Assembly (NCBI GenBank): GCA_023249955.1
Contig: JAHFBR010000068.1
Location: forward strand, 1 to 6,307
Reading direction: 5' to 3'
DNA length: 6,307 nt
Origin: a bacterium
Lineage (GTDB): Bacteria > Babelota > Babeliae > Babelales > RVW-14
A program made the position numbers and the translations under genes. Positions 1-6,039 of the stretch are shown here, in pieces (positions within the stretch are counted from its first letter, which is position 1; every line of letters starts with the position of its first letter). Under the pieces are notes generated by a model. It was not told the DNA's origin, ran no database searches, and saw only the letters and a list, made by a program, of their open reading frames with translations.

Positions 1-332
1 CACTTGACCGCACAAGTGGCGGCCATACAGAGAGTGTTTATTCTCTCTTTATGGGCCCGAATAACACCTTGTTCTCTGGATCAGCTGACGCAACCATCAA
101 AGTTTGGCAGCTCATTGATGACCAATGGACCTGCACACAAACACTTGACCGCACAAGTGGCGGCCATACAGCTTGGGTTACTTCCCTCTGCATGGGCCCG
201 AATAACACCTTGTTCTCTGGATCAGCTGACGCAACCATCAAAGTTTGGCAGCTCATTGATGACCAATGGACCTGCACACAAACATTTGACCGCACAAATG
301 GCGGCCATACAGAGAGTGTTGCATCCTTCTGC
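1..332 (+). repeat. Tandem 141-bp WD40-coding repeat (two full units plus part of a third)
   Basis: Unit 1 (1-141) and unit 2 (142-282) are identical at 132 of 141 positions, and all nine mismatches fall in 31-50 versus 172-191. Unit 3 begins at 283, keeps the same phase, and differs by only two bases up to the variable patch. From 333 onward the similarity drops to ordinary blade-level resemblance. The 141-bp period is a multiple of three, so gain or loss of units keeps the frame. The array continues past the left edge. Confidence 0.95.
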
Positions 333-731
333 ATGAGCTCGTGTGGCACGTTCTTGTTCTCTGGAGCAGATGATGGCACGATCAAAGTTTGGCCTTTAGA
401 TACCATTACTTTTTTACAACGTCATTGCAAAATTAATACTTTGCAGTTATTGCTCACCATTAAAGCTGCTCATGACGCCGGCCAGCGCTATCAGCTTAAT
501 AGTGAACAACGAAGCACCTTCAATACGTTGCCTAAGGCGCTACAAAACTTACTCTCACCTCATGTAATCAAATATTCAAGATTTGAACGCGCTATGAATT
601 GGTTGGGTGACACCAGAGTAGGAGAATTTGTTGGACGTACAATTGAAGCTGCACTTGAAACTGCTCAACATTACGATGATTTGGCTGACAATAGACCTAC
701 TAAGCGTTCCAAAAAAGACGATAGTCAATAA
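1..731 (+). CDS. WD40-repeat protein, 5'-truncated (C-terminal part)
   Basis: The reading frame is open from the left edge (first full codon at 3) to TAA at 729-731, giving 242 residues, so the start and earlier blades lie outside the window. Three WD40 blades are visible, each with the hallmark GH dipeptide (GGHT) and a closing IKVW in place of WD. The period is 47 residues, longer than the usual ~40-43 because of an extended linker between VW and the next GH. The last blade is diverged (SSCGTFLFSGADDGTIKVW). About 110 non-repeat residues follow from ~390, mostly predicted helical, ending in a basic/acidic tail (PTKRSKKDDSQ). WD40 propellers are protein-interaction scaffolds; no enzymatic domain is seen. 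The near-identical units point to recent duplication. The partner and function are unknown. A host-directed interaction role is inference only. Confidence 0.9.
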   Translation, partial: LDRTSGGHTESVYSLFMGPNNTLFSGSADATIKVWQLIDDQWTCTQTLDRTSGGHTAWVTSLCMGPNNTLFSGSADATIKVWQLIDDQWTCTQTFDRTNGGHTESVASFCMSSCGTFLFSGADDGTIKVWPLDTITFLQRHCKINTLQLLLTIKAAHDAGQRYQLNSEQRSTFNTLPKALQNLLSPHVIKYSRFERAMNWLGDTRVGEFVGRTIEAALETAQHYDDLADNRPTKRSKKDDSQ

Positions 732-745
732 GTTACTTGTAACGA

Positions 746-761
746 GGCCCCTGCGGGGGCC
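746..761. terminator. GC-rich hairpin between convergent genes, possible bidirectional terminator
   Basis: GGCCCC and GGGGCC form a 6-bp stem around a TGCG loop, 15 bp after the WD40 stop and 33 bp beyond the phosphotransferase stop on the other strand. There is no clear T-tract on either strand, so classical intrinsic termination is uncertain. Position between two converging genes is the main support. A small GTTAC/GTAAC inverted repeat lies just before it at 732-743. Confidence 0.45.
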
Positions 762-793
762 CTAAAATGCAAGCTCGTACCTAAAATTGAGTC

Positions 794-1990
794 CTAAACG
801 CCCAAAGTTTGCATTTTGCTCAGCGCCTTTTGAATGCGCTGGGATGCCGGCGGGCGGCCAGGGCGATCGGTGTAGCCAAAGCGAATGCGATGAACGGTTT
901 TGGACAGCGCAATGCGCAGGTAATACAGCCAATAGCGCTGGTAGAAATCATGCGGCAACGGCTTGACCTGTTGGTAGCCCTCTAAAAAGTCATGCAGCAT
1001 ATGGTCTCTAAAAAATGTTCCCCAAAAAGCGATATCAAAAATTGGATCGCCACTCATGCTGTCTTCCCAATCAATAAGTGCGGTAAGTGTGACGCCATCG
1101 CGTGAAAGCATGTTGTGGTTGCCCAGATCTCCGTGCAGCCAGACGGGCTGACCAAAATCAAATATTTCACGATGCTGCTCAAATAGTTTTTGAATCTGAT
1201 TAACTTCTGTTGCGATCAATGCGCCACTGCGCTGGCACACTTCAAGATGTTCTTCAAGGCGCAAAAAAATGTAGTCGCGCCAGGATGCGTGGATGCCGTG
1301 AGGAATGGAGCGCTCGAATTCTTCGACAAGCTCAGGACGAGCGCAAGAAGCAATTGAAAGCGGCCCAAAGCCGTTAAGCGGCACCGTGTGCACACGAGCA
1401 ACATAGCGCCCCACTGCCTGCAGCAACGCGGGATCCATGTACTGCGTCTCAGGATCTTCAAAAATGTTGAGCGGCTTAGCGTCAACGTAGGTCATGATCT
1501 GATAATCGGTTGGGCAGTGGTCACGCGAAACATCGACGGCCACAACTTCTGGCCCGGGCAGCCCAAGCGCTGCAAGCTGCCGGTACGCCCAGTGGTCAAT
1601 ATAAAATTCCCAGGATATGTGCTGGGGCAGGCGGTTGAGGCGGATGACAAAACGCTCGAATGGTTCGAGACGAGCCTGACGGCTCTCCTCACCACGAGCG
1701 GAAGCAAAACCCCGCTCACCCTGAGGAGCGAGCCCCTGAGGCGAGCGTCTCGAAGGGTCAATCTCAACAATAAAAAGCAGCTGATAGGTCCCGCCGCTGG
1801 TGATCGGCGTAACAAGCACAGGCGGCTGTGACCACCTGTGCTTGCAGATATCATGAACGACGGGCATAAGCCGCTCGATGTCACGGTCGCGCGTTACGCG
1901 CAAGGCGGGATAAAAATCTCCCGGCACGACATCGGTCTTGGGATAAAAAATGGTTTTACGACGCTGGTCGCAATCAAACAAGCTGCTCAT
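794..1990 (-). CDS. APH/choline-kinase-fold phosphotransferase with two in-frame repeat insertions
   Basis: This 398-residue protein has the catalytic signature HGDLGNHN (residues 286-293) and the metal-binding segment IDWED..SGDP (306-316, second Asp at 315). Both are diagnostic of the aminoglycoside phosphotransferase/choline kinase superfamily (kinase-like fold). The N-lobe shows SGGTYQLLFIVEI, then FVIRLN after an insertion, then the E...GLPGPEV helix-strand region. Members transfer a phosphate from ATP to small hydroxylated substrates; the substrate here cannot be told. I chose ATG 1990; an in-frame TTG at 1996 would add two residues. No strong Shine-Dalgarno is seen, and the start overlaps the upstream sulfotransferase stop by 17 nt, suggesting translational coupling. 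Residues ~79-113 and ~217-227 are encoded by palindromic repeats, both in apparent surface loops, so catalytic motifs are intact. It is somewhat longer than many relatives because of these inserts. Confidence 0.85.
   Translation of the reverse strand: MSSLFDCDQRRKTIFYPKTDVVPGDFYPALRVTRDRDIERLMPVVHDICKHRWSQPPVLVTPITSGGTYQLLFIVEIDPSRRSPQGLAPQGERGFASARGEESRQARLEPFERFVIRLNRLPQHISWEFYIDHWAYRQLAALGLPGPEVVAVDVSRDHCPTDYQIMTYVDAKPLNIFEDPETQYMDPALLQAVGRYVARVHTVPLNGFGPLSIASCARPELVEEFERSIPHGIHASWRDYIFLRLEEHLEVCQRSGALIATEVNQIQKLFEQHREIFDFGQPVWLHGDLGNHNMLSRDGVTLTALIDWEDSMSGDPIFDIAFWGTFFRDHMLHDFLEGYQQVKPLPHDFYQRYWLYYLRIALSKTVHRIRFGYTDRPGRPPASQRIQKALSKMQTLGV
1311..1343. repeat. Short palindromic element (copy C) inside the phosphotransferase gene
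   Basis: Outer arms CGCTCG (1311-1316) and CGAGCG (1338-1343) enclose a smaller imperfect hairpin with the core TTCGACAAGCTCAGG. The length is 33 bp, exactly 11 codons. Read on the minus strand it adds ARPELVEEFER to the kinase between GFGPL and the SWRDY helix. The outer arms match those of the larger copies at 1653 and 3854. The core resembles, from memory, a widely dispersed bacterial palindrome whose translation reads RPELVEG. Confidence 0.65.
1653..1757. repeat. Compound palindromic element (copy A), in frame inside the phosphotransferase gene
   Basis: The element is two hairpins in a row. The first (1653-1700) has outer arms CGCTCG/CGAGCG, TGGT/ACCA, and an inner GAGCC-TGAC-GGCTC stem. 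The second (1711-1757) is bounded by CCCGCTCACCCT and AGGG, with inner GAG/CTC. The two also pair with each other, since TTCGAGACG near 1664 is complementary to CGTCTCGAA ending at 1754. The length of 105 bp is divisible by three. On the minus strand it encodes about 35 Arg/Glu/Pro/Gly-rich residues between two beta strands of the kinase N-lobe. It shares 47 of 49 bases (1653-1701) with copy B at 3854-3902. Confidence 0.85.
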
Positions 1991-2903
1991 AACCAAACTG
2001 CTTGAGCATCACAATGGATGTCGAACGAATCTCAGCCTTTTCGTCAGCCGTCAGTTCATTCATGGTTGCAATATTGGCCTCAGTCGTTGGAATACGAATG
2101 GTGCCCCATGGATACACATTATCCATTTTTGCAGCATTCCATGATGGATACAGCATGGTTTCAGAAAAACTAATTCCCACCTTTTCACTCAACTGTTGCA
2201 TGGTGGATTGAGGATCTGCAACCAGATCTTCGAAGCGTACCAGGTAAAAATTCTTTGGAAACATTTGCGCATAGGTCAAAGCCATGTGCTGCATAATGTT
2301 CCAGGTCCACACATATTTTTTGAGCGATAGCGGGAACGGACGCTTTTTGGTATCGGCATAGCCTGAGTATGGATTACGAACGACGTGAATAATTTGTGCC
2401 GTTGGCAAGTCTGCAAAAATCTTTTCTGCATCCAAACCCATCACCGGGCTATAACCAACGTAAGCCTTTTCTTTGCCAGTGCGGCTATAATTTTTCCAAC
2501 TCTCAAATGTTGAAACAAAAAATGCCTCAATCAGATTGGCACGGGTGCGCTCTTTGTTTTTCATGTAATCAACAAAGATTTTTTTGCGCTCCGCTTCATC
2601 AAGTTGGAAATCTGCATCCTTAAACTTGCTGCGCGCGGGCACGCGGGTGCGCGTTTTAAGCTCTTCGTCAAAAAAGAGTTCATAGTCGCTTGCCGCATCA
2701 CCCTTGAGCGGAAACTCTGGCCAGCAGTAACGAAATGGTACCAATGTTTGAATAAAATGTGATGCCATCGACGTTCCAAGCTGTGATTCAAACGGATACA
2801 CAAAAAGTTCTGGGTGCCCATCAAGCATACGGTGCGTGGTGTTGCCACCATTTTCGTACATTGCAGAAATCATCATTAAATTAAACGGTGCTGTTTGCGT
2901 CAT
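1974..2903 (-). CDS. Sulfotransferase-family protein
   Basis: The 309-residue product fits the PAPS-dependent sulfotransferase fold. Near the N-terminus, NGGNTTHRMLDGHPELFVYP (residues 18-37) corresponds to the phosphosulfate-binding loop and following helix. IIHVVRNPYSGYADT (171-185) corresponds to the 3'-phosphate-binding strand and loop with Arg176. LVRFEDLVADP (221-231) is the usual conserved segment before the C-terminal helices. Family enzymes move sulfate from PAPS to hydroxyl or amino groups of sugars, lipids or proteins. The first loop lacks the usual Arg-Ser before GxTT (it reads Glu-Asn-Gly), so activity is not assured. The start at 2903 is supported by GGAG at 2911-2914, seven bases upstream. 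It is the first gene of a two-gene minus-strand operon with the phosphotransferase, which begins inside its 3' end. It is divergent from rfbF, so a role in tailoring a surface glycan is a reasonable inference but not shown. Confidence 0.8.
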   Translation of the reverse strand: MTQTAPFNLMMISAMYENGGNTTHRMLDGHPELFVYPFESQLGTSMASHFIQTLVPFRYCWPEFPLKGDAASDYELFFDEELKTRTRVPARSKFKDADFQLDEAERKKIFVDYMKNKERTRANLIEAFFVSTFESWKNYSRTGKEKAYVGYSPVMGLDAEKIFADLPTAQIIHVVRNPYSGYADTKKRPFPLSLKKYVWTWNIMQHMALTYAQMFPKNFYLVRFEDLVADPQSTMQQLSEKVGISFSETMLYPSWNAAKMDNVYPWGTIRIPTTEANIATMNELTADEKAEIRSTSIVMLKQFGYEQLV

Positions 2904-3008
2904 AGCATTTCTCCTTTTTTATGCGCACTGTTCTTGACTTACTAACAACCTATGGTACGGTTTTTGAAAACTAGTATCGCAAAAAATATTTAACAGGAGA
3001 AGGCGGTA
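2904..3008. promoter_or_regulatory. Divergent intergenic region expected to carry both promoters
   Basis: These 105 bp separate the outward-facing starts of the sulfotransferase gene (ATG at 2903, minus) and rfbF (ATG at 3009, plus). Each start has its own Shine-Dalgarno: GGAG at 2911-2914 on the minus strand and AGGAG at 2995-2999 on the plus strand, nine bases before rfbF. No operator palindrome is evident. Both transcription units must start here or read in from elsewhere. Confidence 0.6.
2934..2961 (+). promoter_or_regulatory. Candidate sigma70-type promoter for the rfbF operon
   Basis: TTGACT (2934-2939) is a good -35 match. TACGGT (2956-2961) is a weak -10 at 16-bp spacing; the better TATGGT at 2951 is too close. 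An alternative is TTGAAA (2964-2969) with TATTTA (2987-2992) at 17 bp, but that would leave almost no leader before the ribosome binding site. This is a sequence match only. Confidence 0.28.
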
Positions 3009-3908
3009 ATGAAGAAACAGTCCTATCCGGTCGTTATTCTTGCTGGCGGACTTGGAACGCGTCTGCGCGAAGAGACCGAGTTCCGGCCTAAACCCATGGT
3101 GCCCATCGGCGGCAAACCAATGCTCTGGCACATCATGAAAATGTATGCACACTACGGCTTTCATCGCTTCATCATCTGCCTGGGTTACAAAGGCGACATG
3201 ATCAAAAATTATTTTTTGCAGTACCACCTTGATGGGGTTGATTTTACGGTCAACACCAAAACCGGCACCATCACCGAACATCAAATTGATCAAGAAGATT
3301 GGGATATTACCTTGGTTGATACCGGTCAACTCACCATGACAGGCGGACGCATTGCGCGTGCAGCACGCTACATCGACGCCGATAATTTTTTACTCACGTA
3401 CGGCGACGGGCTGGCCAACGTTAACATTGATACGCTAATGCAGTTCCACCAGTCTCACCAAAAATTGGTCACGCTGACCGGCGTCAATTTGACGTCACGC
3501 TTTGGCAATCTGGACGTGCAAGAAAACACTATCACATCATTTGCTGAAAAAAAGAAAATAGAAGACGAATGGATTAATGGCGGATTCTTTGTGTGCAAAA
3601 AAGAGTTTTTATCATACCTCTCGACACATGAGTCGTGCATCTTGGAGCAGGAGCCGCTCAAAAAAGTGGCGTCTGACGGCCAGCTGATGATGTACAAACA
3701 CACCGGCTTTTGGCAGTGCATGGACACGTATCGCGAACATCAGATTCTTGAGGATTTGTGGAAGACGCGCGCACCATGGAAGGTGTGGCACGATTATGAG
3801 AAAGAGTTTACGCCGGCGGTACGGCAGAGTTTTGAAGAACCAGGGCAATCAAGCGCTCGAATGGTTCGAGACGAGCCTAGCGGCTCTCCTCACCACGAGC
3901 GGGGGTAA
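3009..3908 (+). CDS. rfbF: Glucose-1-phosphate cytidylyltransferase with element-derived C-terminus
   Basis: RfbF makes CDP-glucose from CTP and alpha-D-glucose-1-phosphate, the first step toward CDP-6-deoxy sugars of O-antigen-type glycans, in the cytosol. The 299-residue product begins with a Rossmann-like nucleotide-binding motif LAGGLGTRLREET (11-23) followed by RPKPMVPIGGKPMLWHIMK (26-44), the specific RfbF pattern, then GYKGDMIKNYF (59-69), YGDGL (131-135) and GGFF (191-194). APWKVW (255-260) is where typical ~257-residue family members end. Residues 261-299 are extra, and the last 17 (ARMVRDEP... to HERG) are encoded by palindromic element copy B, which also supplies the TAA stop. The start is supported by AGGAG at 2995-2999. 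The gene heads the plus-strand operon with rfbG following after 114 bp. The catalytic core appears complete, so the altered tail is probably tolerated. Confidence 0.92.
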   Translation: MKKQSYPVVILAGGLGTRLREETEFRPKPMVPIGGKPMLWHIMKMYAHYGFHRFIICLGYKGDMIKNYFLQYHLDGVDFTVNTKTGTITEHQIDQEDWDITLVDTGQLTMTGGRIARAARYIDADNFLLTYGDGLANVNIDTLMQFHQSHQKLVTLTGVNLTSRFGNLDVQENTITSFAEKKKIEDEWINGGFFVCKKEFLSYLSTHESCILEQEPLKKVASDGQLMMYKHTGFWQCMDTYREHQILEDLWKTRAPWKVWHDYEKEFTPAVRQSFEEPGQSSARMVRDEPSGSPHHERG

Positions 3909-3986
3909 GAGCTCGCGAAAACAAATGCAGAATCCCGTTCATGGTGAGGAGCGAGGCCCAGCCGAGCGTCTCGAACCATATGAACG
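3854..3986. repeat. Compound palindromic element (copy B) spanning the rfbF 3' end and the rfbF-rfbG gap
   Basis: The first hairpin (3854-3901) is nearly identical to that of copy A: same outer CGCTCG/CGAGCG, same inner GAGCC/GGCTC stem, with loop TAGC instead of TGAC. A 34-bp spacer holds rfbF's stop. The second hairpin (3936-3986) has arms CGTTCATGGT and ACCATATGAACG around GAGGAGCGAGGC and GCCGAGCGTCTC. It fills most of the 114-bp gap before rfbG, leaving 36 bp for the leader. In the transcript it would form strong structure, potentially affecting mRNA stability or the ratio of the two gene products. Confidence 0.85.
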
Positions 3987-4022
3987 AGACGTGAGACCCC
4001 CAACACATAAACAGGTAAATGC

Positions 4023-5051
4023 ATGAATAAAAATACTGAGCATAACTTCTGGCACCAGCGCACGGTTTTTGTTACCGGCGCCAACGGCCTCCTGGGCCCC
4101 TGGCTTATCAAAGAGCTGCTTGCGCAGCAAGCACACGTCATTGCATTGATTCGCGATAGCGTTCCAGACTCACTTTTTTTTACCCAAGCACTCGACAAGC
4201 AGGTAACCGTTGTTTACGGCGATCTTTTGGACGAAGCGCTGTTGCTGCGCGTTTTGAACGAGTTTGATGTCGACACCGTTTTTCATCTGGGTGCACAGGC
4301 AATTGTCGGGTACGCTAACCGCTCGCCCATCTCAACCTTTCAATCAAACATTCAGGGGACCTGGAATTTGCTTGAAGCCTGCCGCCGCAGCCCCTGGGTC
4401 AAGCGCATCGTTGTTGCATCAAGCGACAAGGCATATGGCATGCACGAAACATTGCCGTACACCGAAGAGGCTCCCCTTCAGGGACGATATCCGTATGATG
4501 TTTCAAAAAGCTGTGCCGACTTGATTGCACAATCGTACGCACACAGCTATAAACTGCCGGTGTGCGTCACACGCTGCGGTAATTTTTTTGGCGGTGGAGA
4601 CCTGCACTTTAACCGAATTGTCCCCGGCACAATCAAATCAATTAACGCCGGCCAGCGACCGATCATCAGATCAAATGGACTTTTTGTCCGAGATTACATT
4701 TACGTTAAAGATGTTGTCTGTGCCTACATGACACTTGCACAAGAGATGCTTGATAAACATTTGGTTGGGCAATGCTTTAACTTTAGCACCGACCAGCCCT
4801 TTACCGTCATTGAGATGGTTGACGCCATTATTGAGCTGATGCAGGCTCAGCATCTTAAGCCCATCATTCAAAACATGGCCAGCAACGAAATTCCCGCGCA
4901 GCATCTTTCATCTGAAAAAGCACGAATGTTGCTCAGTTGGCAACCGGCCTACGGCGTACGCAAGGGCCTTGAAGAAACGATTACATGGTACCAGCAATAC
5001 TTTGGTGTAAGTTATGAAAAAGATCTCGATCGTCGTAGCCTGCTACAATGA
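4023..5051 (+). CDS. rfbG: CDP-glucose 4,6-dehydratase-like extended SDR enzyme
   Basis: The 342-residue protein is an extended short-chain dehydrogenase/reductase. The NAD-binding glycine motif is TGANGLLG (18-25), followed by DLLD (67-70) and FHLGAQA (87-93). The active site reads SSDKAYG (133-139) and YPYDVSK (156-162, Tyr158/Lys162). The Ser-Asp-Lys triplet is typical of CDP-glucose 4,6-dehydratases, whereas dTDP-glucose dehydratases carry Asp-Glu. With rfbF immediately upstream, the likely reaction is CDP-glucose to CDP-4-keto-6-deoxyglucose. The nucleotide motif TGANGLLG differs from the TGHTGFKG of classical RfbG, so another NDP-sugar dehydratase or epimerase is possible. ATG 4023 has only a weak AGG at 4013-4015; no better start is seen before the glycine motif. 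Its 3' end overlaps the glycosyltransferase by 38 nt. Confidence 0.8.
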   Translation: MNKNTEHNFWHQRTVFVTGANGLLGPWLIKELLAQQAHVIALIRDSVPDSLFFTQALDKQVTVVYGDLLDEALLLRVLNEFDVDTVFHLGAQAIVGYANRSPISTFQSNIQGTWNLLEACRRSPWVKRIVVASSDKAYGMHETLPYTEEAPLQGRYPYDVSKSCADLIAQSYAHSYKLPVCVTRCGNFFGGGDLHFNRIVPGTIKSINAGQRPIIRSNGLFVRDYIYVKDVVCAYMTLAQEMLDKHLVGQCFNFSTDQPFTVIEMVDAIIELMQAQHLKPIIQNMASNEIPAQHLSSEKARMLLSWQPAYGVRKGLEETITWYQQYFGVSYEKDLDRRSLLQ

Positions 5052-6039
5052 AAGCAAAAATATTCGAGCCCTGCATGAACGGGTTCAAACCGTCATGCAA
5101 ACGATGCCTGATTATGATTACGAACTGATTTTTGTTGATAACGCTAGTACTGACACCTCGCACATCATTTTTGAAGATCTGGTCCAACACGATGCTCACG
5201 TTGCAGCGCTGTGCATGTCGCGCAACTTTGGGTCCAACCAGCCAAGCCTGCTTGCTGGAATGCGCTACGCAAGCGGTGATTGCATCATTTCAATTGATGG
5301 TGATTTGCAAGATCCGCCAGAATTAATTCCGGCATTTGTCAAAAAATGGGAAGAGGGTTATGATGTTGTCTATGGCGTGCGGAAAAGGAGAAAGGGGAGT
5401 ATCCTACGCCGAATAGGATATACATGTTTTTATCGTATTTTCCGCACCCTTTCCTATCTTGATATTCCACTCGACGCCGGCGACACCAGCCTGATCGATC
5501 GCAAAATTGTCACCATCATCTCATCGCTGCCAGAAAAAGATCTGTATGTTCGTGGTCTACGCACCTGGGCCGGTTTTAAACAAACCGGACTTGAGTATGT
5601 ACGCGAAGACCGCGCAGCAGGGATTTCGAGCAACAGTTTTTTGGCAAATTTTTCGTGGGCAAAGAAGGCAATTGTAAATTTTTCGTACAAACCATTGGAG
5701 TTTATCTCGCGCCTTGCAGTTGTTGCTGTCTTGGCAACATGTCTTGCAGCCTGCGTTTACCTGTACCTGCATTTTAAAGTTGGCGCTCCGCGCGGCTTTT
5801 CTACCCTACTCATGGTCATGTTTATTTTTGCCACCATCCAACTGCTGGCACTCAGCGTGATTGGAGAATATCTGATCAGAATTTTTCAAGAGGTCAAGGG
5901 CAGGCCACCATACATTATTGATCGCGTTTTGGCGCAACAACAAAAGCCATTTTACGGCGCGGTATCGGCGCCTCAGCAGCAGTGCTGCCAGTGCAATCAA
6001 AAAATAATGTCTGTACAGGGAGAACAACATCGTGATTAA
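5014..6039 (+). CDS. DPM1/GtrB-like polyprenyl-phosphate glycosyltransferase (GT2) with two membrane helices
   Basis: The 341-residue protein has an N-terminal GT-A domain: [11 protein letters not shown] (3-13), FVDNASTD (40-47), [15 protein letters not shown] (69-83) and the metal/nucleotide site [12 protein letters not shown] (93-104). Two hydrophobic segments (~233-254 and ~264-288) and the family ending [17 protein letters not shown] (284-300) place it with bacterial dolichol-phosphate mannosyltransferase-like and GtrB/ArnC-type enzymes. These transfer a sugar from a nucleotide donor to polyprenyl phosphate at the inner membrane face. The sugar cannot be assigned. The start overlaps rfbG by 38 nt and has a poor Shine-Dalgarno, implying coupled translation; a later Met27 would lose the first beta strand. 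After the usual end there is a Gln- and Cys-rich tail (~35 residues, with CCQC at 324-327). The stop TAA overlaps the next gene by 8 nt. Confidence 0.9.
   Translation: MKKISIVVACYNESKNIRALHERVQTVMQTMPDYDYELIFVDNASTDTSHIIFEDLVQHDAHVAALCMSRNFGSNQPSLLAGMRYASGDCIISIDGDLQDPPELIPAFVKKWEEGYDVVYGVRKRRKGSILRRIGYTCFYRIFRTLSYLDIPLDAGDTSLIDRKIVTIISSLPEKDLYVRGLRTWAGFKQTGLEYVREDRAAGISSNSFLANFSWAKKAIVNFSYKPLEFISRLAVVAVLATCLAACVYLYLHFKVGAPRGFSTLLMVMFIFATIQLLALSVIGEYLIRIFQEVKGRPPYIIDRVLAQQQKPFYGAVSAPQQQCCQCNQKIMSVQGEQHRD
6017..6022 (+). promoter_or_regulatory. Shine-Dalgarno that sets the GTG start of the last gene
   Basis: AGGGAG ends nine bases before GTG 6032. The next in-frame ATG, at 6059, has no such site and would delete most of the hydrophobic leader, so GTG is preferred. 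Confidence 0.6.

Noticed and set aside
4..406. Long open frames on both strands across the WD40 repeats, in addition to the real one
   Set aside because: The repeat period is a multiple of three, so any frame without a stop in one unit stays open through the array. The alternative translations merely repeat without known motifs.
1653..1757. Intrinsic terminator or CRISPR-like repeat
   Set aside because: It lies inside an intact reading frame, has no T-tract, and there are no evenly spaced short repeats with unique spacers.
1388..1884. Plus- and minus-strand open frames of 130-147 codons inside the phosphotransferase gene
   Set aside because: They are shadows of the kinase gene, lengthened by the palindromic element being open in several frames. 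The HGD and IDW motifs fix the real frame.
794..1990. Antibiotic resistance (aminoglycoside kinase) gene
   Set aside because: Only the general superfamily motifs are present and the context is surface-glycan genes, so a resistance role is not supported.
2964..2992. Alternative promoter TTGAAA / TATTTA
   Set aside because: Its predicted start would fall on the rfbF Shine-Dalgarno, leaving virtually no leader. It is mentioned only as a less likely option.
3748..4026. Open frame across the rfbF end and the rfbF-rfbG gap
   Set aside because: It starts inside rfbF, has no ribosome binding site, and its middle is element sequence also seen as an open frame in copy A (LEWFETSL...LLTTSG). This is a repeat property, not a gene.
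4019..4030. Tiny ORF ATG-CAT-GAA-TAA overlapping the rfbG start
   Set aside because: Three codons only, with no independent ribosome binding site; chance occurrence.
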